The notes under the pieces: model-generated | The model's database searches: none | The model's input: the letters and a program-made list of their open reading frames with translations, nothing else | What the model was told of the DNA's origin: nothing | Position numbers and translations under genes: made by a program | Shown: positions 7,268-11,517 of the stretch, piece by piece | Layout of the letters: the number at the start of each line of letters is the position of its first letter | Position numbering within the stretch: position 1 is the first letter of the stretch | DNA from: Chromatiales bacterium | GTDB lineage: Bacteria > Pseudomonadota > Gammaproteobacteria > SZUA-140 | NCBI GenBank assembly: GCA_031285245.1 | Contig: JAITWN010000067.1 | Location: forward strand, 1-11,517 | Length of the DNA: 11,517 nucleotides | Reading direction: 5' to 3'

Positions 7268-7297
7268 GATGGTTCTCCATGCCCGTAAGGGGGCCTG

Positions 7298-7411
7298 CTG
7301 AAAAATCTCCGCCATGGCGAGGCGAAGCCGAAGGAGTCCACAGGCGTCTTGATTGCCACGAGGTCAATAGCTGTCTGGCGCCCCTCGCAATGACGGTTAC
7401 GGGTTTTTCAG
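7298..7411. repeat. Dispersed repeat element between egtB and egtD
   Basis: A 114-base unit bounded by CTGAAAAA (7298-7305) and TTTTTCAG (7404-7411), an 8-base terminal inverted repeat. Read on the minus strand it contains CGTCATTGCGAGG near one end and GTGGCAATC, CTTCGGCTTCGCC further in. These are hallmarks, as I recall, of a non-coding repeat scattered through many proteobacterial genomes. It fills most of the egtB-egtD gap and accounts for the false N-terminal extension of the egtD frame. Confidence 0.65.
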
Positions 7412-7441
7412 ACATTCTTAAATTCGCATTCGTCCCGCTTT

Positions 7442-8672
<1,231 letters not shown>

Positions 8673-8680
<8 letters not shown>

Positions 8681-8726
8681 GATGGTGATCCGATAGATAG
8701 CGTCTGGATATCGTCAGCACGTTCAT
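8673..8726 (-). CDS. Putative His-rich leader peptide overlapping the egtB start
   Basis: A 17-codon ORF reading MNVLTISRRYLSDHHHD. GGAG (8734-8737) lies 7 bases before its ATG, a better ribosome binding site than that of egtB. Its TGA (8673-8675) lies inside egtB codons 2-3, so the two frames overlap by 8 bases. The three consecutive His codons (8679-8687) sit across and just before the egtB ATG. If translated, it would couple egtB translation to passage through His codons, in an operon that consumes histidine. Part of the His run follows from the CATCATG start context, so chance is a real alternative. Confidence 0.35.
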
Positions 8727-8902
8727 CGCGAAGCTCCGTTCTATATGGATGTTCCATGGGAGGTAAGCCCAATGGTTCATGTGTGGAGATCACGGGGATA
8801 CAGCAAGTACGGTGCCAGCGCCGGAGCCATGGCTGAACCGCAGGATTTGCGTGTGAATAGTGCACTCTGGGCGACTACACCCTTGAGCGGTGCGTCTTTT
8901 GC

Positions 8903-8924
8903 CCCGTTTGTGTTTTTAAACGGG
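8903..8924. repeat. Hairpin CCCGTTT/AAACGGG
   Basis: Perfect 7-base arms (8903-8909 and 8918-8924) around a GTGTTTTT loop, about 220 bases upstream of egtB and 250 upstream of the FIST gene. It could be an operator or a structural element; nothing in the sequence decides. Confidence 0.4.
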
Positions 8925-8963
8925 TGTTCAAATACCCACAACCCTTACCGCGAGCTAGTTCCT

Positions 8964-9057
8964 CTGCGAAATGGTGACCGGCGGCGCCCGTGTCCTGAAA
9001 AAGAGTCACGGGCGCCGCCGGTCACCATTTCGCAGCGGCTTCGCGAGTGGGAGAGGG
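8964..9057. repeat. Palindromic dispersed repeat, copy 2, with a perfect 29-bp stem
   Basis: Arms 8964-8992 and 9007-9035 are perfect reverse complements (29 bases) around a 14-base loop containing CCTGAAAAAGAG. The right side, ending GGGAGAGGG at 9049-9057, aligns with 3406-3470 upstream of accA. It lies 120 bases before the FIST start. If transcribed it would fold into a very stable RNA hairpin; if not, it could extrude as a cruciform. Confidence 0.85.
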
Positions 9058-9167
9058 CAACTCAAGAAATTATGAAATCTGTCGAAAAAAATCCACCGAT
9101 TTCGTCAGTTATGGGGCATAAGGACATGCCGGAAGGCAAGTTGTGTTCTGAACTGCCGGGTGCATAT

Positions 9168-9172
9168 GGAGG
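9168..9172 (+). promoter_or_regulatory. Shine-Dalgarno deciding the FIST start
   Basis: GGAGG lies 5 bases before the ATG at 9178. In-frame ATGs at 9160 and 9166 lie at or before it and are therefore less likely starts. Confidence 0.7.
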
Positions 9173-9177
9173 CTGCA

Positions 9178-10323
9178 ATGATCGTTAAAAAACTTTCCTT
9201 TCTTCCGAGTGATACTCAGAGCGCCAGTGTCCTGAAAGACACTGATCCCGATCTGATCATCTCTTTTGGAGCACCCGCAGAGTCAGGAATGCAGAGTGTT
9301 TTTACCACGCTCAAGACGCATTGCCCGCGCGCTATCGTTATCGGTTGCACCACCAACGGACAGATTTTAGAGAAAGAACTTCTCGATGATGAGACCGTGT
9401 GTATTGCGATTCGCTTTGAAGCGACGCCGATTCGACATGCCAGCGTCATTATCGGGGCGATGGATGATTCGCGCGCCTGCGGGCAGGCGCTTGCCCGGCA
9501 GCTGAATGCGCCTGATCTCGCCGGTGTTTTCGTGCTTTCCAGTGGCCTCCACGTCAACGGCAGCCAGCTGCTGGCAGGAATGGTCGATGTCCTCGGGATG
9601 GCTGCTCCCATCACCGGTGGTTTGGCCGGTGATGCGGGAAAATTCATAGAAACTTTTGTGGTGGCTGATGCCCCGCCGCAGGCTCATGCAGTCTCTGCCA
9701 TTGGTTTTTACGGTAATGTCATTCGCATCGGCCATGGCACTGCGGGTGGCTGGAGCGCCTTCGGGTCATGGCGGCAGATCACGCGCTCAGAAGGTGGCAC
9801 ACTCTACGAGCTCGATGGTAAGCCAGCGCTCGATATTTATGAGCACTATCTCGGTGATGAAGCCGCAGATCTACCCACCTCCGCGCTGCTCTTTCCCTTG
9901 CAGATCGAAGCTCCAGGCAACAGCAAGCATCAGCTCATTCGGACCATTCTTGGTATCGATCGCGATAAAAAATCGCTGCGCTGTGCCGGTGATATTCCCC
10001 AGGGCTGGAAGGTGCGGCTGATGTACAGCGCTTTCTATGATCTGAACGTTGCTGCGACCAAGGCCGCACGCCTCGCCACGGCAAATGTCGCTTCGCAGAC
10101 GGCTGAAGGTGTGGCGCTCATGGTGAGCTGCATCGGTCGGCGCATGGTGATGGGACAGATGATTACCGATGAGATCGAAGCTGTCTGCTCCGAGTTGGGC
10201 GAACGCTTCTCTATGGTGGGCTTCTATTCCTATGGTGAGCTGGCGCCGCACGAGTTATCGGGAATTTGTGAACTACACAATCAGTCGATCACTATCACCA
10301 CGCTCACGGAAGTGGATGCCTAA
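9178..10323 (+). CDS. FIST-domain sensor protein, NosP-like candidate
   Basis: 381 residues with FIST_N followed by FIST_C and no membrane segment. FIST_N features: SFGAPAES at 29-36, GCTTNGQI at 56-63, SSGLHVNGSQLLAGM at 121-135, ITGGLAGD at 145-152 and IRIGHGTAGGW at 182-192; then YELDGKPALDIYEHYLG at 210-226. FIST_C features: GFYSYGELAP at 348-357 and LHNQSITITTLTE at 366-378. FIST domains are ligand-sensing modules found beside signalling proteins. NosP of Pseudomonas, Legionella and Vibrio is a FIST protein that binds haem and NO and controls a partner kinase or cyclic-di-GMP enzyme encoded next to it. Here the stop overlaps the start of a PAS-GGDEF gene (TAATG), the same arrangement. 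Haem binding is inferred; His186, His224 and His368 are the His residues in conserved stretches, but I cannot name a ligand. A different small-molecule ligand is equally possible. Confidence 0.9.
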   Translation: MIVKKLSFLPSDTQSASVLKDTDPDLIISFGAPAESGMQSVFTTLKTHCPRAIVIGCTTNGQILEKELLDDETVCIAIRFEATPIRHASVIIGAMDDSRACGQALARQLNAPDLAGVFVLSSGLHVNGSQLLAGMVDVLGMAAPITGGLAGDAGKFIETFVVADAPPQAHAVSAIGFYGNVIRIGHGTAGGWSAFGSWRQITRSEGGTLYELDGKPALDIYEHYLGDEAADLPTSALLFPLQIEAPGNSKHQLIRTILGIDRDKKSLRCAGDIPQGWKVRLMYSAFYDLNVAATKAARLATANVASQTAEGVALMVSCIGRRMVMGQMITDEIEAVCSELGERFSMVGFYSYGELAPHELSGICELHNQSITITTLTEVDA

Positions 10324-11517
10324 TGTCTAGCATGCGCAATCTGTTCAACCGTCAGCTTCGCAAAGCGACCGGTAAAGATGGCGCTATTGACGTTGATGCG
10401 CTGGCTGAGCTGGTGGTGTCGACCTACGTAACTGCCGAAAAAGATCAGCGCCGTACTGCGCGCTCGATCTCATTGATGTCAGATGAGCTACGGCGTGCGA
10501 ATGCCCGCCTGATGGAAGCCTTCAATATCGTTCCTGAGGGTTTGGCGATTGTTGATACCGATGGCAAGTATGTGCTGTTCAACAAGCGTTTTGCCGAGAT
10601 CAACGATTCCGCCGCTGATGCCATTTATGTGGGAGCGGATTTCACCGATTCTCTGCGCACTAATCTCTATCGCGGACACTATCTCAGCGCGATTGGCCGC
10701 GAAGAAGCCTGGCTCGCCGAACGCTTGGCGGGGCATGAGCAGGAGCAATATGCGAGCGAAGAGCATATTCGCGGTGACCGCTGGGTGCGCATCGAAGAAC
10801 GCCGGATGGAAGATGGCAGCAGGATTGGCGTTCGCGTCGACATTACCGACTTGAAAAAGCGCGAGGAAGCGCTGAAGCAGCGCACGGATCAATTGCTCAA
10901 TGCGCAGACCATCGGCCGCATGGGCGATTGGAGCTATCGCATCGGCGAGAGTGAGGTCCAAATGTCGCAGCAGGGCTTGAATCTGCTCGGCATGAACGAA
11001 TCCGTCGAGCGCCTGCCAATTCAAGTAGTAAAAGCATTGGTTCAGCAGAATGAGATGGCTCTTCCTCCCTGCATCCAGAGCGATAATCGTTGCGCCGGGG
11101 ATATCTGCTCACAGTGTGCGTCGAACTGCGACGTTCAGGTGCGCCGCGCTGACGGTTCACTCGGCGATTTCATGATCACCTACCGCTCAACGGTTGATGT
11201 GTCGGGAAACGTGACGGGGTTTTCTGGCGTGATCCAGGATATTTCCGATCGCAAAATCGCCGAACGTGAACTAGAACGTCTCGCATATCGCGACCCGCTG
11301 ACGGGCCTTGCCAATCGCGCGATGTTTCAGAAAAAGCTGAACGATGTTCTGCTGCAGTGCTTGAGCGGCGGGGTGGCGGCGCTGCTCCTTATCGACCTCG
11401 ATCGTTTCAAGGACGTCAATGATACGCTCGGCCATGCCTCGGGCGATGAACTGTTACAGAAGGTGGCTGCGCGCGTCTGCGCTGTGCTCGGCGGTGAGCA
11501 TTTTGTCGCGCGTCTGG
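10323..11517 (+). CDS. PAS-PAS-GGDEF signalling protein (probable diguanylate cyclase), 3' end cut by the window
   Basis: The frame is open from the ATG at 10323, in the TAATG overlap with the FIST stop, to the window end, giving 398 residues with no stop. Order: a possible coiled coil at about 38-66; PAS 1 (about 65-177) with VPEGLAIVDTDGKYVLFNKRF and RWVRIEERRMEDGSRIGVRVDIT, resembling PAS_7; a linker helix at 176-192; PAS 2 (about 195-312) ending FSGVIQDISDRK; then the start of a GGDEF domain, RDPLTGLANR at 323-332 and LIDLDRFKDVNDTLGHASGD from 356. The window ends just before the expected GGDEF signature, so catalytic status, and whether an EAL domain follows, cannot be told. PAS 2 carries Cys250, Cys257, Cys262, Cys265 and Cys269 in a 20-residue insertion. 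No membrane segment is seen. It probably makes or degrades cyclic-di-GMP under control of the coupled FIST protein. Confidence 0.9.
   Translation, partial: MSSMRNLFNRQLRKATGKDGAIDVDALAELVVSTYVTAEKDQRRTARSISLMSDELRRANARLMEAFNIVPEGLAIVDTDGKYVLFNKRFAEINDSAADAIYVGADFTDSLRTNLYRGHYLSAIGREEAWLAERLAGHEQEQYASEEHIRGDRWVRIEERRMEDGSRIGVRVDITDLKKREEALKQRTDQLLNAQTIGRMGDWSYRIGESEVQMSQQGLNLLGMNESVERLPIQVVKALVQQNEMALPPCIQSDNRCAGDICSQCASNCDVQVRRADGSLGDFMITYRSTVDVSGNVTGFSGVIQDISDRKIAERELERLAYRDPLTGLANRAMFQKKLNDVLLQCLSGGVAALLLIDLDRFKDVNDTLGHASGDELLQKVAARVCAVLGGEHFVARL

Larger units (their letters stand above)
8727..9177. other. Divergent intergenic region between egtB and the FIST gene
   Basis: Promoters for both the egt operon (minus strand) and the FIST/GGDEF pair (plus strand) should lie in or near this 451-base stretch. 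I see no strong sigma-70 or sigma-54 match on either strand. Structural elements present are the hairpin at 8903-8924 and the repeat at 8964-9057. Open frames crossing it (plus strand 8745-9188, minus strand 8677-8865) lack ribosome binding sites or run through the palindrome, and I do not call them genes. Confidence 0.7.

Noticed and set aside
7268..7315. N-terminal extension of EgtD by 16 codons
   Set aside because: It lies mostly in the dispersed repeat and its spacer; the ATG at 7267 has a good ribosome binding site and fits the family N-terminus.
8745..9188. 147-codon plus-strand frame before the FIST gene
   Set aside because: It runs across the perfect palindrome, has no clear ribosome binding site and shows no domain.
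10488..11024. 178-codon minus-strand frame opposite the PAS-GGDEF gene
   Set aside because: It is antisense to clear PAS-domain coding sequence with no independent support.

Overview
The window looks like chromosomal DNA of a gammaproteobacterium, fairly G+C-rich and probably outside the Enterobacterales. This rests on the dnaE-accA-tilS order, which is a gammaproteobacterial housekeeping block, and on how closely DnaE and AccA resemble the E. coli proteins as I remember them. Base composition and codon use look uniform throughout. I see no phage, integrase, transposase, CRISPR or tRNA.

Layout. (1) 1-5937, plus strand: the 3' 93% or so of dnaE (replicative polymerase alpha subunit), a 317-base spacer full of inverted repeats, accA (carboxyltransferase alpha), and tilS (tRNA-Ile lysidine synthetase), which overlaps the end of accA by 17 bases. 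(2) 5994-8726, minus strand: a short His-rich leader ORF, egtB (sulfoxide synthase), a dispersed repeat, egtD (histidine methyltransferase), a hairpin terminator, and a 58-residue membrane protein with a very strong ribosome binding site. This block is convergent with tilS. (3) 8727-9177: a divergent intergenic region containing a perfect 29-bp-arm hairpin. That hairpin belongs to the same repeat family as one upstream of accA. (4) 9178-11517, plus strand: a FIST-domain sensor translationally coupled (TAATG) to a PAS-PAS-GGDEF protein that runs off the window.

How the genes work together. EgtD and EgtB together take histidine to hercynine and then to a sulfoxide intermediate of ergothioneine, a thiol antioxidant. 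EgtB has a Tyr-Tyr pair recalling the cysteine-using Chloracidobacterium enzyme, so EgtA and EgtC, absent here, may not be needed. The FIST/GGDEF pair looks like a small-molecule-responsive cyclic-di-GMP switch, similar to the haem/NO sensor NosP and its signalling partner.

Most novel-looking points: a 17-codon leader ORF with three successive His codons that overlaps the egtB start, a five-cysteine cluster inside the second PAS domain of the cyclase, and a palindromic repeat family whose two copies fold around different centres.
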